Shown here: positions 8,849 to 15,466 of the stretch, piece by piece
How positions within the stretch are numbered: the stretch's first letter is position 1
Layout: each line of letters begins with the position of its first letter
Assembly: GCF_031432315.1 (NCBI RefSeq)
Contig: NZ_JAVKGO010000005.1
Coordinates: forward strand, 1 to 64,000
Length of the DNA: 64,000 nucleotides
Source of the DNA: Serpentinicella sp031432315
GTDB taxonomy: Bacteria; Bacillota; Clostridia; Peptostreptococcales; Natronincolaceae
Direction of reading: 5' to 3'
Notes under the pieces: model-generated
What the model was told of the DNA's origin: nothing
Seen by the model: only the letters and a program-made list of their open reading frames with translations
Database searches by the model: none
Translations under genes and position numbers: made by a program

Positions 8849-9250
8849 CTACTCCATACGCATGGTAATATGAGATTTGACATTATATGAATCACCTATA
8901 AAAATCGAAATGATGGGTAGGTGTATTTTAAGAGGATACTCAACCTGTATAGAAATACCATCCCCTCTACTTCTATATATTTCACCTGGTGTAATATGAA
9001 TATTTACTTTATCTTTATTTAGATGTAATGCAGAGGTTCGTTCCTCGACTAAAGCCTTTATCTCTTCGTCTAATGCACCCACTGCTGCTGCCCTAGCACC
9101 CTCTCTTGCACTGTGGGTTACCATTAGATATGTGCCAAAAACCCTACCAAATTCTATTATTCCAAAAACTAATAGCAATAGGATTGGTAAAACTAATGCT
9201 AACTCTACTAATGCTTGCCCTTCATTATTTTTTTTAAATAGGTTAATCAT
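8849..9250 (-). CDS. tadE: TadE-like minor pseudopilin
   Basis: A 133-residue protein with the TadE signature: a short basic N-terminus, NNEGQALVELALVLPILLLL (residues 8-27) with the Glu five positions into the hydrophobic segment, then EFGRVFGTYLMVTHSAREGA. TadE pseudopilins are processed by the prepilin peptidase and are thought to help start or tip the pilus. It is 4 bases downstream of the prepilin peptidase gene, so they are probably co-translated. Confidence 0.88.
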   Translation of the reverse strand: MINLFKKNNEGQALVELALVLPILLLLVFGIIEFGRVFGTYLMVTHSAREGARAAAVGALDEEIKALVEERTSALHLNKDKVNIHITPGEIYRSRGDGISIQVEYPLKIHLPIISIFIGDSYNVKSHITMRME

Positions 9251-9254
9251 CTAA

Positions 9255-9758
9255 TCACCCCAATATTATAAGCCCAACAATTGCACCAATAGCAATAGGC
9301 ACACCATATGGAAACGAGTATTTTTTTTCATCATTGTTAAATGACATTACACTGAACTTAGATGTAATCATTACTTTAACTCCCGTTAATAAACCTTTTG
9401 AAGTACTTAACAAACTCTTGTAATATATTAGAATGCCCAGTGCTATAGCACCACCAGCTACACCCATAATTATAAATGTATAAAAAACAAATTCCGGTCC
9501 CTTTATGGCTCCAATTGTAGCTAGTAATTTGACATCTCCACCACCTATGCCATTGTAATAAAAAGGAACAATTAGTAATATCAATCCCAATACAAACCCG
9601 GATAAAGTAAGTAGAGCGCCCTCAAAGCCTAATTCATATATATTTAATACCATTCCGAAGATTACTCCTGGTAATAATAGACTATTGTATATTTTTCTTT
9701 CTTTTAAGTCAGTTACTAGACAAATTAGTACTATTAATATAAGTACTACGTTAATCAT
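9255..9758 (-). CDS. Flp prepilin peptidase TadV/CpaA
   Basis: A 167-residue polytopic membrane aspartic protease of the A24 family that trims the Flp pilin leader. The two catalytic aspartates are visible in VTDLKERKIYN (first) and GIGGGDVKLL (second, the usual GxGDVKL motif). About five to six hydrophobic segments are seen; the methylase domain of PilD is absent, as in all TadV proteins. The ATG at 9758 is chosen since AAAGGAAG lies about 9 bases upstream; the GTG at 9767 overlaps that site. It follows flp after a terminator hairpin, so it should be made at lower level than the pilin. Confidence 0.88.
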   Translation of the reverse strand: MINVVLILIVLICLVTDLKERKIYNSLLLPGVIFGMVLNIYELGFEGALLTLSGFVLGLILLIVPFYYNGIGGGDVKLLATIGAIKGPEFVFYTFIIMGVAGGAIALGILIYYKSLLSTSKGLLTGVKVMITSKFSVMSFNNDEKKYSFPYGVPIAIGAIVGLIILG

Positions 9759-9786
9759 AAGAAACACTTCCTTTTGTGAAAAAATT

Positions 9787-9809
9787 GGCCCTACTGATTC
9801 AGTAGGGCC
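9787..9809 (-). terminator. Internal terminator between flp and the prepilin peptidase gene
   Basis: A perfect inverted repeat, GGCCCTACTGA/TCAGTAGGGCC, is followed on the minus strand by AATTTTTT. It would stop most transcripts after flp and let a fraction read into the assembly genes. Confidence 0.85.
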
Positions 9810-9832
9810 TTTTCTAGAGCATTATCTCATCA

Positions 9833-9997
9833 CTATATCTCTGTGCTGTTGGTAATAGATTCAAATATTTCCGTTAGTTTTCCTCTAAAGGCTACTAATA
9901 CAGTTATAAGTACTACTGAAATGATCCCTATGATTAGCCCATATTCTGTCATTCCTTGACCTGCTTCTTCTTTCCATAATCTTTTAAATAATTTCAT
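9833..9997 (-). CDS. flp: Flp major pilin
   Basis: A 54-residue type IVb pilin, the structural subunit of the Tad pilus. The protein reads MKLFKRLWKEEAGQGMTEYG and then a hydrophobic stretch LIIGIISVVLITVLV. The Flp hallmark is the cleavage site G-QGMTEYG with Glu at mature position +5 and Tyr at +6; the peptidase should cut after the Gly at residue 13. It is preceded by AAGGGGG and is the first gene of the operon, directly under the c-di-GMP riboswitch. It is very short but complete. Confidence 0.93.
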   Translation of the reverse strand: MKLFKRLWKEEAGQGMTEYGLIIGIISVVLITVLVAFRGKLTEIFESITNSTEI

Positions 9998-10104
9998 AAA
10001 TCTTACCCCCTTAAAATTTTGTTTTTTTGCTCATCTTACGCTCTTGCTTAGGATGAACAGCCGCTGGGGTACATTTCGAAAAATGTTTACCTGTTAACAA
10101 AATA

Positions 10105-10130
10105 CCCCACTCATCAGTTGACGAGTGGGG
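10105..10130 (-). terminator. Riboswitch-linked intrinsic terminator in the Tad leader
   Basis: On the minus strand CCCCACTCGTCA pairs with TGATGAGTGGGG, followed by TATTTTGTT. It stands about 30 bases after the c-di-GMP aptamer, the position expected for its expression platform. Whether ligand promotes or prevents termination cannot be told by eye. Confidence 0.75.
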
Positions 10131-10159
10131 TTGTTAGTACAGGATGCTTAATGATATAC

Positions 10160-10245
10160 CCTCGCAACTGGCTGGCATAGTGGAAACCACCTTAGCCCCT
10201 TTAGCTTTGCGTCACTACCTTTCAGTAGCTTTGCCAATGATTATT
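10160..10245 (-). promoter_or_regulatory. Cyclic di-GMP-I (GEMM) riboswitch aptamer
   Basis: The minus-strand RNA shows the class I c-di-GMP aptamer elements in order: GGCAAAG, a P2 stem CTAC/GTAG closed by a GAAA tetraloop, the invariant GACGCAAAGC, a P3 stem GTGG/CCAC bounded by CTAAG and TATG (the tetraloop receptor), and GCCAGCC. It controls the flp and tad genes 160 bases downstream through the terminator at 10105-10130. Known class I aptamers share all these blocks, so the call is strong. Confidence 0.9.
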
Positions 10246-10269
10246 TAGTTGTGCTTTGTTCTTAGTTAC

Positions 10270-10298
10270 ATTATATTCATATAATGCATTGGAGTAAA
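10270..10298 (-). promoter_or_regulatory. Sigma-A promoter of the Tad operon
   Basis: On the minus strand TTTACT (-35, 10293-10298) and TATAAT (-10, 10270-10275) are 17 bases apart. Transcription would begin near 10263, just before the c-di-GMP aptamer. Confidence 0.7.
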
Positions 10299-10350
10299 TC
10301 AATCATTATACCTAAATTTGATAAGCCTAGAGTACTAATATTTTTTGGGA

Positions 10351-11136
10351 TTAACGAAAGATATTTCTATCTTTTCTCTTTTTGATGAAAGTTAATACCC
10401 AAAACAGGGTTATCACAATGAATGCTACTGTTATGCTTTTTCTTATTAATCCAACATCATGGAAACGACTTCTTATTCCCCAAAATCCCCATGCAAAAAC
10501 TAACCAAAATATCATATCTTTTCTAAATAACAGTAGAAAGGATATAAGCATTGTTACGAGTCCTAATAATACAATAAACCAAGCTTCTTTAGATAAACCC
10601 CATTGATTCCAATCTAACGAGTACAAAAGAATATCTAAATTGGCAATTGTTGCAAAACTAATCCATGAGAGATACATAGTAAAAGGTACTTTAACTAATA
10701 TATTATCCGTTAATTTCGCTCTGTACCTGCAGGTAATAATATTATAATAGATTTTTACTAATGTTATAGTTAAAGCAATCATTGTAAAGAAAGCGTATAC
10801 AATAACTTCGTAGTGCCACAAAACTAACCATAAACTGCTTAAAATATTGCTTAAAGAAAACCAGTACCCTACTGCGACTATATATGGGTTTCTTTTATTC
10901 CTTCGTTTAAATTGATATATAGTAAAAGATAATAACAGAAGATATATTAATCCCCAAATTAAGAAAGTAAATGAGGCAGGCACAAAATAAGTAGGGAATT
11001 TATCTGCTACTTCACCCGTTGTTTGATTATTAAGTTTTAAATAATTAGCTAATATATTTGTAATAATTAGTAATATAAAAGTAACTAAATTAACCCATCT
11101 TCTCGTGTACTGTATTCTCACCTTTATATCTCCCAT
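10351..11136 (-). CDS. TspO/MBR-like tryptophan-rich integral membrane protein
   Basis: A 261-residue membrane protein with about seven hydrophobic segments, rich in Trp (for example FTFLIWGLIYLLLL, YWFSLSNILSSLWLVLWHYE and YLSWISFATIANL). These match the TspO/MBR-like group, which is longer than the five-helix TspO itself. Ligand and role are unknown; TspO binds tetrapyrroles and sterols, which cannot be assumed here. It is a single gene on the minus strand, divergent from speD, upstream of the Tad promoter. No obvious terminator separates it from the Tad leader, so some read-through is possible. Confidence 0.75.
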   Translation of the reverse strand: MGDIKVRIQYTRRWVNLVTFILLIITNILANYLKLNNQTTGEVADKFPTYFVPASFTFLIWGLIYLLLLSFTIYQFKRRNKRNPYIVAVGYWFSLSNILSSLWLVLWHYEVIVYAFFTMIALTITLVKIYYNIITCRYRAKLTDNILVKVPFTMYLSWISFATIANLDILLYSLDWNQWGLSKEAWFIVLLGLVTMLISFLLLFRKDMIFWLVFAWGFWGIRSRFHDVGLIRKSITVAFIVITLFWVLTFIKKRKDRNIFR

Positions 11137-11274
11137 CTATATTACTTAATTTCAAATATTCAAAAAGTATTTTTTTGTCGATAATATCTATACACCTAAT
11201 AAAAATTATTGTATTATGGAATAATACATATATGTTCTATAATGCAAAATATATAAAAATGAGGTGCTTAATAA

Positions 11275-12096
11275 ATGAAAATTAAATCTATAAAGAAGCT
11301 TAAACTTTATGGCTTCAATAATTTAACAAAAACTTTGAGTTTTAATATTTACGATATATGCTATGCCAAAACTGAAGAAGATCGTAAAGGTTATATCGAG
11401 TATATTGATGAGCAGTATAATGCAGATAGACTTACTAATATTTTGACCAATGTTGCAAATATTATTGGAGCAAATGTTTTAAATATCGCTAAGCAAGATT
11501 ATGATCCTCAGGGTGCTAGTGTTACTATTCTAGTTTCTGAAGAGGAAATTAATCATGAAAATACAGAACACTTTGATGAATCTGATGAAGCCCCTGGCCC
11601 ACTGCCTAATTCTGTTGTTGGACATTTAGATAAAAGTCATATTACTGTTCACACATATCCAGAAAGTGATCCAGACAAAGGTATCAGTACTTTCCGTGCT
11701 GACATTGACGTTTCAACTTGTGGTAAAATCTCACCACTAAAAGCATTAAACTATTTAATCCATAGTTTTGACTCTGATATAATTACTATCGACTACAGAG
11801 TTCGTGGGTTTACTAGAGATGTAAGTGGGAAAAAATATTTTATTGATCATAAAATAAATTCTATCCAAAACTACATCGCACCTGAAACTAAGTCACTTTA
11901 TCATATGATGGACGTAAATATTTATCAAGAAAATATATTTCACACTAAGATGATTCTAAAACAATTTGAACTTGATGAATATTTGTTTGGAATTTCAAAA
12001 AAAGAACTTCTTCCAAAAGAGAAGAAGAAAATAAAACAAGCTTTAAAACATGAAATGATGGAAATATTTTACGGGAGAAACATAAGTAAAGTTTAA
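11275..12096 (+). CDS. speD: S-adenosylmethionine decarboxylase proenzyme
   Basis: A 273-residue SpeD of the E. coli (long) type, which makes decarboxylated AdoMet, the aminopropyl donor for spermidine. The self-cleavage site is clear in GHLDKSHITVHTYPESDP: cutting between K120 and S121 gives the pyruvoyl group. Downstream DIDVSTCGKISPLKALNYL holds the conserved Cys. GAGGTG lies about 10 bases before the ATG and a terminator follows. No spermidine synthase gene (speE) is present in the window, so the pathway partner lies elsewhere. Confidence 0.95.
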   Translation: MKIKSIKKLKLYGFNNLTKTLSFNIYDICYAKTEEDRKGYIEYIDEQYNADRLTNILTNVANIIGANVLNIAKQDYDPQGASVTILVSEEEINHENTEHFDESDEAPGPLPNSVVGHLDKSHITVHTYPESDPDKGISTFRADIDVSTCGKISPLKALNYLIHSFDSDIITIDYRVRGFTRDVSGKKYFIDHKINSIQNYIAPETKSLYHMMDVNIYQENIFHTKMILKQFELDEYLFGISKKELLPKEKKKIKQALKHEMMEIFYGRNISKV

Positions 12097-12103
12097 ATTA
12101 TAA

Positions 12104-12129
12104 AACTGTGGATTATAAAATCCACAGTT
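12104..12129 (+). terminator. Terminator of speD
   Basis: The stem AACTGTGGAT/ATCCACAGTT with a short AT loop is followed by CTTATTTTTAT on the plus strand. It separates speD from the convergent spore operon. Confidence 0.85.
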
Positions 12130-12157
12130 CTTATTTTTATATTTATCAATACAATCA

Positions 12158-12361
12158 CTATTGTTTGTATTGTGGTTCCTGACTTTGAATAAATTGATTT
12201 CTTTTCTCAAGGGTTTGATATGCATTATCTAAGTTCTGAGCCAGTTGTTGAAAATCTTGTTTAGCTTGTTGATCTTCTGTTTGTAAAGCAAAGTTTTTAA
12301 GGGAAGCAGATGCACTTTGTATTCCTGACATAACTTGCTGCATTTGCGTAGCTACTGTCAT
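12158..12361 (-). CDS. DUF1657 protein, last gene of the spoVA-type spore operon
   Basis: A 67-residue helical protein of DUF1657, paralogous to the first gene of the same operon (12158-15334). Shared marks are the MTxxxxM start, an alternating Ala/Gln-rich helix, and the ending EPQYK. It is Gln-rich (QQLAQNLDNAYQTLEKRNQF). DUF1657 proteins occur in spoVA2mob-type operons of spore formers and are presumed to be spore proteins; no biochemical role is known to me. The ATG at 12361 is chosen because AAAGGAGGTGATTT precedes it; an upstream in-frame start at 12391 would cover that site. Confidence 0.85.
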   Translation of the reverse strand: MTVATQMQQVMSGIQSASASLKNFALQTEDQQAKQDFQQLAQNLDNAYQTLEKRNQFIQSQEPQYKQ

Positions 12362-12393
12362 TTGTAAATCACCTCCTTTCCGAAATTGCACAA

Positions 12394-12747
12394 TTAACCT
12401 TTAGGCTTAAAAATTAAAGCAGCTAAAAATCCAAAAATAATTGCTGATGATATACCGGCACTGGTGACTTCAAATATTCCAGTTAATATACCCACAAACC
12501 CTGACCTCTCTAGCTCTGCAAACGCACCTTTTACTAATGAATTGCCAAAGCTACTTATTGGTACCGAAGCTCCCGCTCCTGCAAACTCAATTAATGGCTC
12601 GTATAAACCCAATCCACCTAAAATTGCTCCTGCTACTACTAGGGATACTGTAGTGTGTGCGGGTGTTAGTTTAAACACATCTAACATGATCTGTCCAATT
12701 ACACAAATCCCACCACCTACTATAAATGCCCAAATGAATTTTTCCAT
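12394..12747 (-). CDS. spoVAE: Stage V sporulation protein AE (SpoVAEb type)
   Basis: A 117-residue integral membrane protein with about four hydrophobic segments. SpoVAE belongs to the inner-membrane channel complex that moves Ca-dipicolinate into the forespore and out in germination. Typical features are FVGGGICVIGQ-like Gly-rich N-terminus (AFIVGGGICVIGQIMLD), VVAGAILGGLGLYEPLIEFAGAGASVP in its central part and ITGFANSxxKG-like SSFGNSLVKGAF. The start at 12747 has AGAGGTG upstream; the longer frame to 12783 overlaps spoVAD. It sits between spoVAD and the terminal DUF1657 gene. Confidence 0.9.
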   Translation of the reverse strand: MEKFIWAFIVGGGICVIGQIMLDVFKLTPAHTTVSLVVAGAILGGLGLYEPLIEFAGAGASVPISSFGNSLVKGAFAELERSGFVGILTGIFEVTSAGISSAIIFGFLAALIFKPKG

Positions 12748-12760
12748 ATATATCACCTCT

Positions 12761-13762
12761 TTACATTTCAATTGAAACTGCATGAGCTATACAAGGGATA
12801 CTTTCTTTTTGCTGATATGATATTGGAGATAATAATGCCCCCGTAGCAACAATTAATATCCTGTTTAATTCGCCTTTCTTCATGCGATTTAGATAATGAC
12901 CATAAGTTACAGTTGCAGAGCAACCGCAACCACTACCTCCAGCAATGACTGGCTGGTCTTTACTATATATTAGCATTCCACAATCAGTAAATTTTTCTTT
13001 TGGTATTTTAAATCCATGTTCTATTAATAGATCTCCAGCAATTTGATGTCCTACCTTTCCTAAATCACCTGTTGCAATCACGTCATAATAAGATGGGTCA
13101 ATATTAAAATCTCTAAAATGTGCTTCTATTGTGTCTACTGCAGCTGGTGCCATTGCAGCCCCCATGTTAAATGGGTCAGAAATTCCCATATCTACGACTT
13201 TACCAATTGTTGCAGAGGTTACTTTAGGACCGTTTCCTTTGCTTCCTACAACCGCCGCTCCAGCTCCTGTTACTGTCCATTGAGCAGTAGGCGGTTTTTG
13301 TGCACCATATTCAGTTGGATACCTAAACTGCTTCTCAGAAGCAGCATTATGACTTGAAGCTCCTGCTATTACATACTGAGCTGATCCGCTATCTATAAAT
13401 TGAGCTGCTAGGGCTAGTCCTTCCATCGAACTTGAACATGCGCCAAATATACCTAGATACGGAATTGCTAACGTCCTAGCCGTAAAACTACTTGATATAA
13501 TTTGGTTCATTAAATCGCCACTTATTAAAAATTGGATATCTTCTTTTTTCATTTGTGCCTTTTCTATTGCAACAGTGCACGCCTGCTCTAATAGTTTTTG
13601 CTCTGCTTTTTCGAAACTATCTTGTCCTAACCATAGGTCATTATGGATTATATCAAAATCTCTGGCTAAGCAACCTTCTCCTTCAAAAGGCCCTACTACA
13701 GCAGATGATGATAAAATAACTGGTTTTGAATCAAAAGACCAAGATTGATGACCTTTAAGCAT
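12761..13762 (-). CDS. spoVAD: Stage V sporulation protein AD
   Basis: A 333-residue protein with a thiolase-like fold. In Bacillus SpoVAD binds dipicolinic acid and is needed for its uptake into the spore. Visible marks: FGACSSSMEGLALA (position of the thiolase Cys, about residue 109), a repeated Gly-rich GAGAAVVGSKGNG, and GGSGCGCSATVTYGHYLN near the C-terminus. Length is normal (about 335). It starts immediately after the spoVAC stop, so the two are translationally coupled. Confidence 0.94.
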   Translation of the reverse strand: MLKGHQSWSFDSKPVILSSSAVVGPFEGEGCLARDFDIIHNDLWLGQDSFEKAEQKLLEQACTVAIEKAQMKKEDIQFLISGDLMNQIISSSFTARTLAIPYLGIFGACSSSMEGLALAAQFIDSGSAQYVIAGASSHNAASEKQFRYPTEYGAQKPPTAQWTVTGAGAAVVGSKGNGPKVTSATIGKVVDMGISDPFNMGAAMAPAAVDTIEAHFRDFNIDPSYYDVIATGDLGKVGHQIAGDLLIEHGFKIPKEKFTDCGMLIYSKDQPVIAGGSGCGCSATVTYGHYLNRMKKGELNRILIVATGALLSPISYQQKESIPCIAHAVSIEM

Positions 13763-14242
13763 CTACATCCCACCTAACCATGTAATTGTCATTTTTATTA
13801 GCGCAATTATAAATGCTGAAAATACCCCATAGGTAATAACTGGTCCCGCTATTTTAAACATATTTCCGCCTACTCCTAAAACATAACCTTCACTTTTGTG
13901 TTCTATAGCTGCAGCTGTCATCGTATTTGCAAACCCTGTTACAGGTATAATTGTACCTCCGCCAGCAAACTGCGCTATATGGTCATAAACCCCCAGTCCT
14001 GTTAGCAAAGATGCGATCATAATTAATACAGCTACTGTAGGATTTGATGCAGTTACTTTATCAAAATCAAAATAAGTCATAAACATCCACTGCAAAAACT
14101 GTCCAAATGTACAAATAGTGCCACCTACTAAAAATGCTTTAATACAATTTTTTACTATTGATCTTTTGGGTTCCCTTTCTTTTGCAAACTCTTGATATTT
14201 TAGTTGTGTTGTTGTTAATTTTTTATTTTTTTTATTAGACAT
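13763..14242 (-). CDS. spoVAC: Stage V sporulation protein AC
   Basis: A 159-residue membrane protein with a charged N-terminus (about 30 residues) and four hydrophobic segments; SpoVAC is a mechanosensitive channel component for Ca-dipicolinate in Bacillus. The family blocks KAFLVGGTICTFGQ, LTGLGVYDHIAQFAGGGT and TGFANTMTAAAIEHKSEG are all present. Its sequence is visibly paralogous to SpoVAE. It lies 10 bases after the DUF421 gene and abuts spoVAD. Confidence 0.94.
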   Translation of the reverse strand: MSNKKNKKLTTTQLKYQEFAKEREPKRSIVKNCIKAFLVGGTICTFGQFLQWMFMTYFDFDKVTASNPTVAVLIMIASLLTGLGVYDHIAQFAGGGTIIPVTGFANTMTAAAIEHKSEGYVLGVGGNMFKIAGPVITYGVFSAFIIALIKMTITWLGGM

Positions 14243-14252
14243 TTCTTCACCT

Positions 14253-15113
14253 CTATTTCATTAAATGTGGTTCTAATAAGTCTATTACTTTTCCTAATTT
14301 TTCAGCATTTAATGCATACATATTTTTTGCATTCTTGTCTTCAGTTTCTAATGAAAAAGATGTTAAATCCGCCTGACATTTCTCTAAATTTGCATATAAC
14401 ATTTCTCTTACAGTAGGTTCTGGTATTTGCAATGCATCATCAAATAAGTCAACATATAAATCACCGGAAGAATCTACTTGTGCTATATATACATTATCTA
14501 AAGAAACCCCCATGCCTTCTAATTGTGTATATAACCAATTTTGATTTAATCCAATATTGCTTAGTGACTCATCTATTACATTTCCATCTAGGATAACCGT
14601 TTGCGGCGCAGTTTGTTTGCTCACTTTTTTTCCTATTTGTTTTGGTGTAATTGGCGTATTTTCGGATTTTAATAGAAAATTGATTTCGCCTGTTGTTTCC
14701 ATGATTGCAAATTCAACATCCATAAAGCTAAATACTTCTTTCGATCTTAACTCTTTTAATAACTCCTCACCAGTCAAGCGTGCTTGTTTTAAATTTTCTT
14801 CCATGATCTTTCCATCTTTAATTAAGACCATCTCTTTTCCATTTATCCAATCATGAATCATTTTACTCTTTAAAGATAAATAATCTAAAGCAAAAGAAAG
14901 AATTACCCAAACTGATAATGCAACCATCCCTAGAGCAACATTATCTATTACATTTACAGATATTAGCCCAGCTATAATAGCTACTACTAAATAATTTACT
15001 AAATTAAATGCGGTCATTCTTGCAACATTTCTTTTGCTAATAATTTTCACAAAAACTAATGCGACAAAAAATAATGCAACTGACCTTAATAAAATTTCGA
15101 TCCAATTTCTCAT
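14253..15113 (-). CDS. DUF421-DUF1657 membrane protein (2Duf/YetF type), spore operon
   Basis: A 286-residue protein with about three N-terminal membrane helices, a soluble DUF421 domain (about 90-220, containing GKEMVLIKDGKIMEENLKQA), and a C-terminal DUF1657 domain (about 232-286, REMLYANLEKCQADLTSF). This joined architecture is the '2Duf' protein known from spoVA2mob operons, where it raises Bacillus spore resistance to wet heat. Here it is gene 2 of the operon, between DUF1657 and spoVAC. Membrane location in the spore is inferred from relatives. Confidence 0.87.
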   Translation of the reverse strand: MRNWIEILLRSVALFFVALVFVKIISKRNVARMTAFNLVNYLVVAIIAGLISVNVIDNVALGMVALSVWVILSFALDYLSLKSKMIHDWINGKEMVLIKDGKIMEENLKQARLTGEELLKELRSKEVFSFMDVEFAIMETTGEINFLLKSENTPITPKQIGKKVSKQTAPQTVILDGNVIDESLSNIGLNQNWLYTQLEGMGVSLDNVYIAQVDSSGDLYVDLFDDALQIPEPTVREMLYANLEKCQADLTSFSLETEDKNAKNMYALNAEKLGKVIDLLEPHLMK

Positions 15114-15127
15114 ATGTTTTTCCTTTC

Positions 15128-15334
15128 TTAAAACCCTTTATACTGTGGTTCTTCATATTCTAGTTTTTTAAGCCTTTCTTCTAAATCTTTTATAATCTCA
15201 TCAGTCATTTTTACAGCTTGTTCATATGTATTTTTTGTTTCGTCATTTTGTGCTTGTATTGCATAGATTTTCATTGTGCTTTTGCTACCTTTTAGATTTG
15301 CAATTGTTTTTTTTACATTCACTCCTATAGTCAT
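15128..15334 (-). CDS. DUF1657 protein, first gene of the spoVA-type operon
   Basis: A 68-residue, mainly helical protein (MTIGVNVKKTIANLKGSKST onward), rich in Lys and Glu and ending EPQYKGF. It is a DUF1657 paralogue of the last operon gene and of the C-terminal domain of gene 2, so this fold occurs three times in one operon. Gene 1 carries a strong AGGAGG site; a CATACTA-type promoter lies 26 bases upstream. Function unknown; forespore expression is inferred from the promoter and neighbours. Confidence 0.85.
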   Translation of the reverse strand: MTIGVNVKKTIANLKGSKSTMKIYAIQAQNDETKNTYEQAVKMTDEIIKDLEERLKKLEYEEPQYKGF

Positions 15335-15360
15335 TGTTTCCCTCCTAGTTTACAACGTTA

Positions 15361-15388
15361 TAGTATGTAGTATGTTGAAATTTTATTT
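15361..15388 (-). promoter_or_regulatory. Candidate forespore (sigma-G/sigma-F) promoter of the spore operon
   Basis: The minus strand has two tandem CATACTA boxes (15361-15374), each a match to the -10 consensus of forespore sigma factors (CATAMTA). For the second box AAATA (15384-15388) lies 16 bases upstream, near the GHATR -35 consensus. The tandem -10 leaves register uncertain. Confidence 0.5.
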
Positions 15389-15420
15389 GCCTTAATATAA
15401 ATTTGATTCATTACAAAAAA

Positions 15421-15458
15421 TAACAAAAGCTATACTTAATTAAGTATAGCTTTTGTTA
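15421..15458 (-). terminator. Terminator of glnS
   Basis: A perfect 38-base palindrome (19-base arms, TAACAAAAGCTATACTTAA and its complement) is followed by TTTTTTG on the minus strand. It separates glnS from the spore operon promoter. Confidence 0.9.
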
Positions 15459-15466
15459 TTTCAGTC

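Noticed and set aside
12761..13762. SpoVAD as a beta-ketoacyl-ACP synthase (FabH/thiolase fold)
   Set aside because: Fold similarity is real, but the flanking spoVAC and spoVAE genes and the C-terminal GCGCS block identify SpoVAD.
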